Virus record (IMG/VR): IMGVR_UViG_3300034104_003795
Coordinates: 209,998 to 273,997 of that record
Direction: 5' to 3' (one strand)
DNA: 64,000 nt
Origin: a virus
The translations under genes and the position numbers were made by a program. Shown here in pieces: positions 15,498-24,515 of the stretch. Each line of letters starts with the position of its first letter. Position 1 is the first letter of the stretch. The notes beneath the pieces were generated by a model that worked only from the letters and a program-made list of their open reading frames with translations, was not told where the DNA came from and ran no database searches.

Positions 15498-18400
15498 TTA
15501 TGCTATTTCGTAACTTCCGTTCCAAATAAATCTATCACTTGTTGCCCAAGTAAATGGTCCAGTTGCATTTACATCACTAGCAGTTCCAGCTACATTTTGA
15601 TATTGCATAGGTGCTTTGTGATTAAATCCTGCTCTTGCTCCTGCCATTGTAGCGTTGTACCAATTAGAACCATTATCTAATAAAGTTACTGTCATTAAGA
15701 TAGCATCTGCATGTGATGCCGTAAATGGCATTGATACATACCACTCCCCAGTACCAAATGTTGTTGTACTACCCATAGCAATATTACCTCTTACGAAACA
15801 AGTCTTTCCAATTACTTTGTAGTATCCTTCTATTGTTCCATTGTTAATTACAGGGTTTACAGATGCTGCTGTCCACTCTGGTGTATATGCTGTCCATCCG
15901 TTATCAATTCTACTTTGGTTTATAGTTACCGAACCAGTTAAGTTTGTTGATGCTGATACAATTAATGAACCAGTTATAGTTTGATTTCCTATAAATAAGT
16001 TTGAACCCGTCACTGCAAATGAAGATGTTGGAATTGGAGTTGCTACTGAATCCTTATTACCTACCCAAAAATACCCCTCTTGTATATTAGGAACATCATT
16101 ACTTCTACCAGCTCCCAATACAACACCACCACCATTTACACCAACTTTAGTTACAATACCTAAGTTTTGAATAAGATTAGAACCCGTTGGTTTTGTTTGT
16201 GTCCAACCACCATTTGCCCCAACCCATAACGGGTCTCCAGCAGTTAATCCAGTTGTATTCACTCCTTGAATTGCTCCAATTGCAATACCCAATCCTTCTT
16301 CCTCATCATCTAAATCTTGTGCTAAGATGTAAGTTGCGGGCATTGTTGATGCAACCGATGCGGATGCTGCGATTACCAAAGTATTAAATCCAACAGTTCC
16401 AGTTGAATGAACCGGTGTTCCTTTTAATAAAGTTGTACCACTATCGTTTTTAACATATTCATAAATGGTTTTTGGAACTTCCATTGTAAGTACATTATTT
16501 ACTCCCAATGTTGGAACTTCTACACCATGTTGACTATCTGCAAAGTTTAGAGTTGGATATGTTATTTGATTGATAACAACCGAACCACTAAGATTAGCCG
16601 ATGCAGTTACTATTAATGAACCACTTATAGTTTGATTGCCAACAAAAATGTTTGAACCAGTTGTTGCGTATGAACCTGTCTTTGAGTTTAGCGATGCAGA
16701 TGTTTGTAGTATTCTACTTATCACACTATCGTTAGAACCAGTGTATGTATTTAAAGATGCGGTTGTTTGTAGTATTGCACTTATCACACTATCGTTAGAA
16801 CCAGTGTATGTATTTAATTCAGTTAATTGAGCACTACCACTAACAACACCACCTAAATATTTAGTTGCCGATACCGTTCCTACCCTTAATGTATTTGTTG
16901 AAGAATTATATCTTATATTATTGTTACCAGCAATTGTAGCTGAATTTACTGCAACTGCATTTGAGAATAGTAAATACGATTCAAAATCTTGCGTAAGTGA
17001 ATATAGTAACATTGTTCTTGCATTGTCCGATACCATACTATATGATGATGATGCTATCAATGAACCACTAACCAATGCTACTGATTTTAATGATGCCGTA
17101 TATGCCATCAACCCACCATCAATTCCAATAGAAGAACCAGTGTAATTATTTAATAAAGTTATATCAGCTCCTCCACCTACACCAAATGAAGATGTTGCTA
17201 TTTGTAATGTGTTTTTTCCAGTATTATCACCAACCCAAACATATCCTTCTCTTAAAGATGCGGTAAAGGATGAACTTACATTTAATGAACCAGTTACAAC
17301 TATATCACCTGGAGTTGTTAGCGTTCCATATTGATTAAACGTCCATGTTTTTGCTAACTCATTATCCTCAAATACAGTTGTTATGTTAAATTGTCCAGTA
17401 TGTAAAATACCTGCCCCATTTGTATCAAATGAAATGTTTCCACCTTTAAGATTAATATTAGGAGTATCTACTTTAACCGATGCACTTATACTACCACTTA
17501 CATTTAATGAACCAGTTATCTCCACACCATTTACACCAACAATAGAAACTATTTGTGCACTATCATCTATTTTTAAGTAATTGCTATCGTCACCAAAGTA
17601 GTTGAAATCTGCGTTACCTTTAAAGTGAATATCAGTACCCAAGGGTGCAGCAGTATTATAAATTTGAAAATATCTTGCATCATTGACATCAGGTTGTAAA
17701 TATATTGAACCAGTTCCTTTTATTATTTCATTTACTATTAATGAGCCATTTACATTCAATGAACCAGTTATCTCCACTGCATTTTCTGCAGCGTATATTA
17801 GATTACTTCTATTATCACCATCACCAATTCCATTACCTACAATAAAAGCGGATTGTACGGGTGATACAAAATTATATTGACCTGTTACGTGTTGTCTTTG
17901 ACCTAATGCTATTGTTTGATAACCTTCGGCATGTGAATATGAACCCGATGCTATTGTTTCTTGTCCTTCAGCATGTGAGTAATCTCCTATTGCTTGTGTA
18001 AAATCTCCTTCAGCATGTGAGTAGTTTCCTATTGCTTTAGTAATACTTCCTTCAGCATGTGATTGTTCTCCGGTTGCTAGATTTCCCTCTAATCCGTGAA
18101 TAAGAGAACCTGTTATAGTTTGATTACCATTAAATTGATTTGAACCGGTTGTTGCTACACTTCCAGTAAAATTATTGAAAGATGATGTTGTTACTAAATT
18201 AGCAACTCTCATTATGTTAGCTCCATTAGGTGCACTTAAAGTACCATCTAATCCAAAAACCCAAGGACCTGCACTACTAACCGCAGTTGATGTTTCAATT
18301 TGAAATTCTCTACCCGCCACAGGTTTAATACCAACCATACCAGTTCCTCTGTCTGAATTAAAAGTAATGTTTGGTAGTTTAGTTCTACCATTCGATTCGA

Positions 18401-19658
18401 AACTCCAAGAGTATCCGTTATTTGTAATATTCAATCCGCCACTTATAGATGTCGAACCACTTATTGTTTGGTTTCCTATAAAATTTGCAGGTCCGATATT
18501 TGTGAAAGTACCCGATGATGATACTGTTAATGAACCCGTAATCTCTATTGTATTTGTTGTTGCCCATTTAGAACCAGTTAGTGCGAATAAAGAATCTCCT
18601 CTTAATCCAGAAGTTCCAGATGTTCCTGATGTGCCACTACTACCAGTTTCTCCACTAACACCAGAAGTTCCAGATGTACCGCTACTACCATTTTCTCCAC
18701 TTACTCCAGACGTTCCCGAAGTGCCACTACTACCACTTACTCCAGAAGTTCCTGATGAACCACTTACACCACTAGTCCCACTACTTCCACTAACACCAGA
18801 GGTGCCACTTGTGCCACCACTTCCGCTTACTCCAGATGTTCCCGAAGTGCCACTTGTTCCAGATGTGCCGCTTGTACCTAATGCTCCTGTCTTTGTTAAA
18901 TAGAAAGCGTATTCATTTCCATTTGGTACTCCCGTAAATTCAGTTATATTTCCACCTGTTGATGTTAAAGTCCAAATATCTTTATTAGGTGGTGTATTTT
19001 CATTATTAGTTTGTGGTGCTCCAAAATCTATTGTAAAACTTGGATATGTTGGGTTTAATGATTTTAAAGTCCAATTCTGAGAACCAGTCCCAGCATAATT
19101 CATATACTCATTAATCAATGCCGATTTTGCAATAGCAATACTTCCAACACCATACGCATTATAATTAAAATAACCATAATCTACAGTATAACTACCAGCA
19201 CTACCACCATCAAATATTTTTAATGGTATGAATGCCGTAAGTCCCGTAGTTCCAGAGGTGCCGCTTGTTCCAGAAGTTCCTGATGTGCCATTACTTCCAC
19301 TTACTCCAGATGTTCCACTGCTTCCAAAGAAAGTTCCATTTAAACCAGATGTTCCTGATGTTCCATTTGAACCACCTGCCCCAGTTATACCATTTGAACC
19401 GGATGTACCTGATGTACCAGATGTCCCTATTCCAGAAGTTCCTGATGTGCCGGTTACTCCGCTTGTTCCAGAAGTTCCCGAAGTACCAGTATCAAAACCT
19501 CTTGGTCCTACCGGTCCTTGAACTCCTGCCGTTGCTATTATTATTTCCGGCTGTGAAGTTTGGACAGTTATTTCCGTTATCGCAGTTTCAATTGCAACAT
19601 TTGTTTTTGGTATTTCAACTTGGACAGTTGTTATATCTTTGTTTATTTGTATTGACAT
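15498..19658 (-). CDS. Tail fibre with collagen-like, YadA-head-like and receptor-binding tip domains
   Basis: 1,386 residues. Order of parts: an N-terminal attachment segment (about 1-55); a collagen-like block of G-T-S/G-V-S triplets (about 57-145); a globular domain (about 150-260); a second triplet block (about 260-355); long beta repeats of ITGSLNVSGS type; four SHAEG motifs (about 532-590) like the head repeats of trimeric autotransporter adhesins; further ITGSL repeats; and a C-terminal domain (about 1255-1386) starting WTAYTPEWTA and containing GYYKVIGKTCFVRG, found on many phage fibre tips. All parts suggest a trimeric, surface-exposed fibre that contacts the host. The gene follows a small BppU-like gene and precedes the neck genes. 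Its Ser/Thr-rich repeats make it a candidate acceptor for the glycosylation enzymes at 36758-43573 (inference). Confidence 0.85.
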   Translation of the reverse strand: MSIQINKDITTVQVEIPKTNVAIETAITEITVQTSQPEIIIATAGVQGPVGPRGFDTGTSGTSGTSGVTGTSGTSGIGTSGTSGTSGSNGITGAGGSNGTSGTSGLNGTFFGSSGTSGVSGSNGTSGTSGTSGTSGTTGLTAFIPLKIFDGGSAGSYTVDYGYFNYNAYGVGSIAIAKSALINEYMNYAGTGSQNWTLKSLNPTYPSFTIDFGAPQTNNENTPPNKDIWTLTSTGGNITEFTGVPNGNEYAFYLTKTGALGTSGTSGTSGTSGTSGVSGSGGTSGTSGVSGSSGTSGVSGSSGTSGVSGSSGTSGTSGVSGENGSSGTSGTSGVSGETGSSGTSGTSGTSGLRGDSLFALTGSKWATTNTIEITGSLTVSSSGTFTNIGPANFIGNQTISGSTSISGGLNITNNGYSWSFESNGRTKLPNITFNSDRGTGMVGIKPVAGREFQIETSTAVSSAGPWVFGLDGTLSAPNGANIMRVANLVTTSSFNNFTGSVATTGSNQFNGNQTITGSLIHGLEGNLATGEQSHAEGSITKAIGNYSHAEGDFTQAIGDYSHAEGQETIASGSYSHAEGYQTIALGQRQHVTGQYNFVSPVQSAFIVGNGIGDGDNRSNLIYAAENAVEITGSLNVNGSLIVNEIIKGTGSIYLQPDVNDARYFQIYNTAAPLGTDIHFKGNADFNYFGDDSNYLKIDDSAQIVSIVGVNGVEITGSLNVSGSISASVKVDTPNINLKGGNISFDTNGAGILHTGQFNITTVFEDNELAKTWTFNQYGTLTTPGDIVVTGSLNVSSSFTASLREGYVWVGDNTGKNTLQIATSSFGVGGGADITLLNNYTGSSIGIDGGLMAYTASLKSVALVSGSLIASSSYSMVSDNARTMLLYSLTQDFESYLLFSNAVAVNSATIAGNNNIRYNSSTNTLRVGTVSATKYLGGVVSGSAQLTELNTYTGSNDSVISAILQTTASLNTYTGSNDSVISRILQTSASLNSKTGSYATTGSNIFVGNQTISGSLIVTASANLSGSVVINQITYPTLNFADSQHGVEVPTLGVNNVLTMEVPKTIYEYVKNDSGTTLLKGTPVHSTGTVGFNTLVIAASASVASTMPATYILAQDLDDEEEGLGIAIGAIQGVNTTGLTAGDPLWVGANGGWTQTKPTGSNLIQNLGIVTKVGVNGGGVVLGAGRSNDVPNIQEGYFWVGNKDSVATPIPTSSFAVTGSNLFIGNQTITGSLIVSASTNLTGSVTINQSRIDNGWTAYTPEWTAASVNPVINNGTIEGYYKVIGKTCFVRGNIAMGSTTTFGTGEWYVSMPFTASHADAILMTVTLLDNGSNWYNATMAGARAGFNHKAPMQYQNVAGTASDVNATGPFTWATSDRFIWNGSYEIA
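17920..18075 (-). repeat. SHAEG head repeats (YadA/Hia-like) in the fibre
   Basis: Four consecutive 14-residue units share the core SHAEG (plus strand ttcagcatgtga and variants), separated by segments such as SITKAIGNY and DFTQAIGDY. In trimeric autotransporters this motif builds a left-handed beta-roll head. It is seen directly in the translated frame of the fibre gene. Confidence 0.85.
18604..19500 (-). repeat. Two G-T-S collagen-like triplet blocks
   Basis: Two blocks (about 18604-18890 and 19239-19500) encode runs of GTSGTSG and GVSGSSG triplets, with glycine at every third position. The DNA is a degenerate 9-base repeat (plus strand like ccagaagttcctgatgtg). In-frame gain or loss of units would change fibre length without breaking the frame. 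A similar shorter run exists in the 2,479-residue tail protein near 47345-47410. Confidence 0.85.
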
Positions 19659-19659
19659 C

Positions 19660-20040
19660 CTATCGAGTTACGTTTTTAGATAACTTAACTTTACCTTCCA
19701 ATAAACGGGTAACTTCATTACCTTTTACCAATTCTAAATCGTAAAATGCTTCACCAAAATTTAATGCGGATGAAGATGCTGCAGATATATACACTCCAAT
19801 TGAACCACTTGCTAATGGAGTTATGAAATTAGAACCACTTAAATTGATTCCCGTATTATCAGCCTTTAAAGATGATGATAGTGAAAGAAAGACATCAGAT
19901 GATTCAACACCCGGTCTGATTTGCATTCTAGCCTGATAACCGCTTAAATCAACTGCTGAACCTGTTTCATCGTTCCAATTGATTTGAAAATTTGTTGTTG
20001 CTCCCTGCTCTATTATAAAAGAGTATTTTCCTGCTGCCAT
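19660..20040 (-). CDS. BppU-N-like baseplate/fibre attachment protein
   Basis: 126 residues. The layout resembles the small beta-sandwich domain that begins phage baseplate upper proteins (BppU N-terminal type): IEQGATTNFQINW, then VDLSGYQARMQIRPG, then EAFYDLELVKGNEVTRLLEGKV and a final VTR. Such domains attach fibres to the tail or baseplate. It starts behind its own terminator and late-promoter motif and its stop is one base from the fibre start, so the pair is co-transcribed; an adaptor for that fibre is the likely role. Family assignment rests on motif pattern only. Confidence 0.6.
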   Translation of the reverse strand: MAAGKYSFIIEQGATTNFQINWNDETGSAVDLSGYQARMQIRPGVESSDVFLSLSSSLKADNTGINLSGSNFITPLASGSIGVYISAASSSALNFGEAFYDLELVKGNEVTRLLEGKVKLSKNVTR

Positions 20041-20063
20041 ATAAAAATCGGTTTAATACAACT

Positions 20064-20071
20064 ATAAATAT
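20064..20071 (-). promoter_or_regulatory. Candidate late promoter motif (sense ATATTTAT)
   Basis: Sense-strand context TTTTATATTTATAG, 24 bases upstream of the BppU-like gene and just downstream of the capsid-gene terminator. This placement between a terminator and a start is what a promoter for the fibre operon would show. Confidence 0.6.
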
Positions 20072-20090
20072 AAAATTGTTGGAAAGGGGT

Positions 20091-20122
20091 AAAATAAAAA
20101 AAGGGAGTGATTTCTCACCCCC
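20091..20122 (-). terminator. Rho-independent terminator after the major capsid gene
   Basis: Read on the minus strand: an 8-bp stem GGGGGTGA/TCACTCCC (one G-T pair) closed by a GAAA tetraloop, then TTTTTTTATTTT. It begins 39 bases after the capsid stop codon and separates the capsid gene from the fibre operon. Confidence 0.9.
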
Positions 20123-20160
20123 TTCTTTTTTTATGAATCGTTAGTTAGATTACATTAAGA

Positions 20161-21825
20161 TTAGATATTAGCTAAATCTTTGATGTAAATCTTTCCGTAA
20201 AATTCTGGGCGAACCATCTTCTTAGCGTAACGAGTCATCACACCTCTACGCGGAGTAAAGTTTTGTGGGTCGTACACTAATGGAGTCATAATCAATGGTA
20301 CATATGGAGCGTAAACAGCACCAGTCTCAAGGAAGTTATTTCCTCTGAAGCCCATTAAGATTTCGTTAGAAGTCATATAAGGGTTTTTGTACACAGTGAA
20401 TCTGTTACTCATAGAACCAACTGCAGTTACACCAGCTGCGAATTGTAAAGCGTCTTTATCAGCATTTACAGTAAAGCCAGGAATTGATTCTAAAATAGTA
20501 CATACATCAGGAGATGCAACTACGAAGTTAGCACCACCACGAAGTGTTAATTGGTGAATCTTGTTAGAAACTTTGTTCAACTTAACACCTAATGTTTGAT
20601 ACCAAGAATTCTTAGTATAGTAAGTGTTTGCTCCAGAAGGAACTGAAGAACCCCATGCACCTGTTCCAGTTGCACCGTTGTTTAAGTATTCTTCACCAAT
20701 TGTTGCTGACCAGTATTCAGTAGTTAATGCGTTAGCTTTTAACATATCTAAAATTTCTAAATCAATCTCTAAAGAGATGTAATCAGATAACATAGAAGTT
20801 AATTCAGCTTCTGCATCAATTGAATGGTAAGCGTTTAAGTCTTGCGCTAATTCAGGAGTCCATACTGCTTTCAACTTACGAGTCTTAGCAACGATAGCCT
20901 CTGATTTTAATTCAAGATCAATTTCAGGAATATCTAATGCAGTTGTTGTGTTACCTGCACTGTTAGCTGTTTGGTCTTCGAAGTCACCTCTATCGTAAGA
21001 TACTGGTTGCTCAGAATAAACAACAGTTGAAGTACCAGCCGCTGCAGGTATTACACCATTAGATGCTGAAACAAATAATACTACGTTGTTAGAAGATACA
21101 TAGTTAAATTCGTTGATGTTTGAATTTAAAGTACCAACGCCAATAGCAGTAACGTTAAATGAACGAACTGCTTCAGAATCAACAGTTGTAGGAAGTTGGT
21201 TTGCACCACCTGCTTTAGAAACTGTTAATTTGATGATTCTACCAGCTGCTACTGAAGCAGATAATGCACCATCAAATCCTACATCAGCCCAAGAAGCTGA
21301 AGCTGCAGTTGTAGTTAAAGAAGCTGCAGATGCATCGTTTACAGAGTAGCCATATCTAGCTTCACCATAAAGACCATTTTCAGCTGCATTAGTTCTACCA
21401 AAGTTAGTTGCAGAACCAGTTACGTTAGTACCACCAAAAAGTGATTTACCAGCGAACTGACCGTTAGCACCTTGAGAAGAACCATATTTGAAATCCAAGA
21501 AGAATACAAGACCAGAAGGTAAGTTCATTGGTTGTACGCTTACGAATTCTTTTGCTGCGATTTCACCGAAGATTCTTCTTACTAACGGTAAAGCCACACC
21601 AGACCACTCTTCAGAACCAGTAGAAGTACCAGTTTGAGTTGCCTCATCAAGCAATTGCTTTGCTTGGTTTTCTAACAATACAGCCATGCTGTGTTGTTCT
21701 CTTTCTTTTAAACCTTCAAGAAGACCAGTTTTTTCCCATTTGCTTTTTAACTGACGAGTTTCAGCTAACATTACTGCTTGTGGGTTTTTGCCTTCCATAA
21801 GTTTTCCTAAATCAAAATTTGCCAT
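20161..21825 (-). CDS. 23: Major capsid protein, T4 gp23-like
   Basis: 554 residues, close to the T4 gp23 length of about 520. gp23 forms the hexamers of the head and is cleaved by the gp21 protease. Recognisable segments are RQLKSKWEKTGLLEGL near residue 25, an LLENQAKQLLDEA helix, WSGVALPLVRRIF and AAKEFVSVQPMNLPSGLVFFLDF, which is the conserved gp23 core, and VMTRYAKKMVRPEFYGKI at the end. It follows the scaffold gene by 25 bases and is followed by a strong terminator. The leader in front of ATG is A/T-only with no Shine-Dalgarno sequence although this must be one of the most highly expressed genes. Confidence 0.97.
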   Translation of the reverse strand: MANFDLGKLMEGKNPQAVMLAETRQLKSKWEKTGLLEGLKEREQHSMAVLLENQAKQLLDEATQTGTSTGSEEWSGVALPLVRRIFGEIAAKEFVSVQPMNLPSGLVFFLDFKYGSSQGANGQFAGKSLFGGTNVTGSATNFGRTNAAENGLYGEARYGYSVNDASAASLTTTAASASWADVGFDGALSASVAAGRIIKLTVSKAGGANQLPTTVDSEAVRSFNVTAIGVGTLNSNINEFNYVSSNNVVLFVSASNGVIPAAAGTSTVVYSEQPVSYDRGDFEDQTANSAGNTTTALDIPEIDLELKSEAIVAKTRKLKAVWTPELAQDLNAYHSIDAEAELTSMLSDYISLEIDLEILDMLKANALTTEYWSATIGEEYLNNGATGTGAWGSSVPSGANTYYTKNSWYQTLGVKLNKVSNKIHQLTLRGGANFVVASPDVCTILESIPGFTVNADKDALQFAAGVTAVGSMSNRFTVYKNPYMTSNEILMGFRGNNFLETGAVYAPYVPLIMTPLVYDPQNFTPRRGVMTRYAKKMVRPEFYGKIYIKDLANI

Positions 21826-21850
21826 TTTATTTTATTTTTTTATGGATTGT

Positions 21851-22969
21851 TTATTTTACGATACCAGCTAATTGCTTAAAGCGGTTAGCTAATTCGTTTG
21901 AGCTTTCAGCGATGATTTCTTTTGCTGGAGCTGTTGTAGCTTGTGGCTTAGAAGCAAAACCTTCGGTCATTGTCTTCTTAGCTGCTACTTTTCTTTCAGT
22001 ACCAGTAAACTTCATGCTTTCTGCTAAAGTTGCGTAAACCAATTTAACTTCTCTTACAGAAGATGTTCTGTCTAAATTCTCAACTACTTTTACTTTTTGT
22101 TCGTTAGTTAAGTTGTAAGAACGGAACAATTTGTTTGCGTAAAGTAATTTTGCGTTTAACAAATTTACTTCATTAATAGTGCCTTTTAAAGATTTGATTG
22201 TAGAAATTGCTTCTGCCAATTCTGCTTGAAGTTTTTCTTTTTCTTCATCATGCTTTGGTTCTTCAGCTTCTTTAACTTCTTCTTCATCATCACCATATCC
22301 CATTTCACGTAAGATTTCATCTAAGTCGATTTCTTCTTCTTCGTGAGCTGGTTCTTCAGTTGGAACTTCTTCAGCTTCAACTGCAGGCTCAGCAGCTACT
22401 GGTTCTTCAACCGGTGCTTCTTCACCTTCTACTGCTGGTTCTTCTTCGTGATATTCATCACCTTCTTCACCTGCAATTTGTGCTTCTAATTCTCTAATGA
22501 TTGATTCTAAATCTAATTCGTCTTCGTCATCAGATTCTTCATCATCACCAAATTCAGGAGCATCTTCACCTTCTGATTGGTATTCAGCTGCATCTTCTGC
22601 TTTATCTTCTGCAGAAGCTTCATCTTCAACTTCATTAAGGTCTTTAACTTTATCGTAGTCTTCTACTTCACCACCTACTTCCGCAGATTGGTTAGCAATA
22701 CCACTTAGGTCAGTGTCATCGTTGTTTGCTTTATCAGCTGGTTGTTTGTTATCACCACCACCAATTTCGCTTGATACATCATTGTTTTCTTCAACTTTAT
22801 CTTCAACTTCTTCGTCATCAGCCATTTCTGCCTGAAGTTTCTTAGAAAGGATAGATTGTAATCTTGGAGTAAATGCTTCTTCAAGAGCGATTTTAGCGTT
22901 AGCAATAGCAGTTTCACGAACAGCTTTAGCATCAGCGATGGCTTCTTTCAACAATTTTGAACTTGCCAT
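21851..22969 (-). CDS. 22: Prohead core scaffold protein, T4 gp22-like
   Basis: 372 residues. It starts with a helical SKLLKEAIADAKAVRETAIANA segment, then a very acidic middle (about 50-235) made of Glu/Asp/Ala/Pro runs, and ends with a helical part containing LNAKLLYANKLFRSYNLTNEQKVKVVENLD, the segment typical of gp22-type scaffolds. Scaffolds fill the prohead and are degraded by gp21. Gene order (protease, scaffold, capsid) is the T4 order apart from the inserted methyltransferase cassette. A short AAGGA precedes the start. The acidic middle is longer than in T4 gp22 (about 270 residues in total). Confidence 0.85.
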   Translation of the reverse strand: MASSKLLKEAIADAKAVRETAIANAKIALEEAFTPRLQSILSKKLQAEMADDEEVEDKVEENNDVSSEIGGGDNKQPADKANNDDTDLSGIANQSAEVGGEVEDYDKVKDLNEVEDEASAEDKAEDAAEYQSEGEDAPEFGDDEESDDEDELDLESIIRELEAQIAGEEGDEYHEEEPAVEGEEAPVEEPVAAEPAVEAEEVPTEEPAHEEEEIDLDEILREMGYGDDEEEVKEAEEPKHDEEKEKLQAELAEAISTIKSLKGTINEVNLLNAKLLYANKLFRSYNLTNEQKVKVVENLDRTSSVREVKLVYATLAESMKFTGTERKVAAKKTMTEGFASKPQATTAPAKEIIAESSNELANRFKQLAGIVK

Positions 22970-23080
22970 TTTTTCCTTATTTGTTAGGATTTCTTAAGCT
23001 ATTGTAATGTGAGCTTAAATAGAATTATTAATTGGCGTTTTGGTCACTACTCATAGAACGAGAGTATTCATTTTACCAAT

Positions 23081-23104
23081 AAAAAAACGTATATAAAATA
23101 CGTT
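23081..23104 (-). terminator. Terminator-like hairpin between methyltransferase and scaffold genes
   Basis: On the minus strand AACGTAT and ATACGTT form a 7-bp stem around TTTAT, followed by a run of seven T. The stem is AT-rich, so termination may be partial. It lies 56 bases after the methyltransferase stop. It is also just downstream of a late-promoter motif (23114-23121), so it could form a hairpin at the 5' end of the scaffold/capsid mRNA. Confidence 0.5.
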
Positions 23105-23113
23105 ATTGTATCA

Positions 23114-23121
23114 ATAAATAT
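23114..23121 (-). promoter_or_regulatory. Candidate late promoter motif for scaffold/capsid genes
   Basis: Sense ATATTTAT in the context TTATATATTTATTG, in the largest intergenic gap of the window. The distance to the scaffold start (145 bases) is much longer than for the other copies, which leaves a long untranslated leader containing the hairpin at 23081-23104. Confidence 0.45.
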
Positions 23122-23159
23122 ATAAAAATTAATAAAAACGTAATTTTCTAAAGAATTTT

Positions 23160-24479
23160 TTAGAAAAGATAAATATAAGATGGGTGTTTATCATCTTTTA
23201 GTTTTTGACGGATTCTTTCATCCGAACACCCAAAATGTTCTCCGGCCTCTTTAAGAGAGCAGAATTGAATTCCTTCACACTCAATTATTGGAAGGTGTAT
23301 TTTTATTTTTGAACGTAATTGTAATTCGTTCATTTCATCGTAACTGATATCATTACGTTCAACTTTTTTCCAATGACGATATACTGGATTATTTGATTCA
23401 AAGTAGTTTCTAGCTTCTGATTCTGATATTCCTAATTTATCCGCCACCTGTTTTGGGTTCTCAAAAGGAACTCCATCTATTTCGTATTTAATTGTTGGAT
23501 TAGTTTCTTCACCAATGATTTGCCAATCTTTGTATTTTGATTTAGTAGAACGGCATCTTCTTTCAACTTCACTTGCCACCAATTCATTTGGATTAATATC
23601 AATCGCAGCTTCTCTAAAACTTCTATAAGATTTACCATCAACCACACATTTAAACGTATCACCGTTTACAATAGATTCGGTTGCAATATCAGGATTGCCT
23701 TTTACGAATACCAATATGTTTTGATGAACCGATGCCACTTTGCGATTTCTTTCAAAGTATGTATCAACAACTCTTGATGCTTGGTGTTGTGAATTAAATA
23801 GAATCATATCGTTGTAGAAATGTAATCCAGCTTCTTCACAAGCTCTAATCGTTTTCCAGACCAAACCTTTATACTTTCCAATCTTATAATTTCCTGTGGT
23901 TGATTGTTCTCTTACTTCCGATACAACTACTGCAAAGAAACGATTATCTTTTAGTTTTTCTGCAGCTTTTCTTAAAATGGAATAATATTTTTTATCAAAC
24001 GAATCCTCATCCATATTTGAAAGGTCAGCCGGATTATCGGTATATTTCTCTAAATCATAATAAGGTGGACAAGTAAACACAAAATCCTGAGTTTTGTTTT
24101 GTATTGAATCGATTACCCATTCACTATCGCCTTGTATCCAATTTGGTTTTGTAGATTGTTTTTTGTTTGCTTCAATTTGTTCATCAGAAAGGTCTATACC
24201 GTTATAGATGTATCCCATTTCAGTTGCAACTATACCTCTAACACTACCACCTGCAAATGGGTCCAATACTCTACCTTCCTCTGGACAAAACCATTCATAC
24301 ATCTTTTCACAAAGTGTAGCATCAAATATGGAAACGGTATTATCTTCCCAAAAACGGGCTCTACTTTGGGTATTTTCCCTACCCAATTCTGATTGGATAT
24401 TGTAGGTGTTAATCCACCATCTTTTACGTTCTTGCCATTCTTTAGAACGAGTATCTAAAATAGAGAAAGGTTTAATCAT
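23160..24479 (-). CDS. DNA adenine/cytosine-N4 methyltransferase fused to NUMOD-like DNA-binding repeats
   Basis: 439 residues from ATG 24479; an upstream TTG would add five residues but overlaps the promoter. The catalytic part (about 1-265) shows SAM-binding motif I DPFAGG (residues 73-78), an IDLSDEQI acidic-strand motif, and the amino-methyltransferase motif CPPY (137-140), so it probably methylates DNA at an exocyclic amino group. From about residue 275 it carries three NUMOD/HTH-like repeats (CVVDGKSYRSFREAA, YEIDGVPFENPKQVADKLG, ECEGIQFCSLKEAGEHFG), a module usually found on homing endonucleases. It sits inside the head-gene module, with its own host-like promoter and hairpins on both sides, which suggests an acquired cassette. 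Likely use: modifying phage DNA against restriction. Confidence 0.85.
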   Translation of the reverse strand: MIKPFSILDTRSKEWQERKRWWINTYNIQSELGRENTQSRARFWEDNTVSIFDATLCEKMYEWFCPEEGRVLDPFAGGSVRGIVATEMGYIYNGIDLSDEQIEANKKQSTKPNWIQGDSEWVIDSIQNKTQDFVFTCPPYYDLEKYTDNPADLSNMDEDSFDKKYYSILRKAAEKLKDNRFFAVVVSEVREQSTTGNYKIGKYKGLVWKTIRACEEAGLHFYNDMILFNSQHQASRVVDTYFERNRKVASVHQNILVFVKGNPDIATESIVNGDTFKCVVDGKSYRSFREAAIDINPNELVASEVERRCRSTKSKYKDWQIIGEETNPTIKYEIDGVPFENPKQVADKLGISESEARNYFESNNPVYRHWKKVERNDISYDEMNELQLRSKIKIHLPIIECEGIQFCSLKEAGEHFGCSDERIRQKLKDDKHPSYIYLF

Positions 24480-24483
24480 AACA

Positions 24484-24515
24484 CAAATATACAAAAAAAG
24501 TTTGGAATTACCAAA
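24484..24515 (-). promoter_or_regulatory. Host-like promoter TTTG-N20-TATATTTG in front of the methyltransferase
   Basis: TTTG (24515-24512) and TATATTTG (24491-24484) are separated by exactly 20 bases, matching the Bacteroidota -33 TTTG and -7 TAnnTTTG consensus. The -33 element lies inside the preceding terminator hairpin. Only four bases separate the -7 element from ATG 24479, so transcripts would be nearly leaderless. Confidence 0.6.

Noticed and set aside
18367-19521. Plus-strand Pro/Val/Glu-rich frames opposite the fibre
   Set aside because: They are the complement of the GTSG triplet blocks and have no start context or neighbours on that strand.
24480-24494. TTG start for the methyltransferase at 24494
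   Set aside because: It overlaps the promoter -7 box and the terminator T run; ATG 24479 begins a normal methyltransferase N-terminus.
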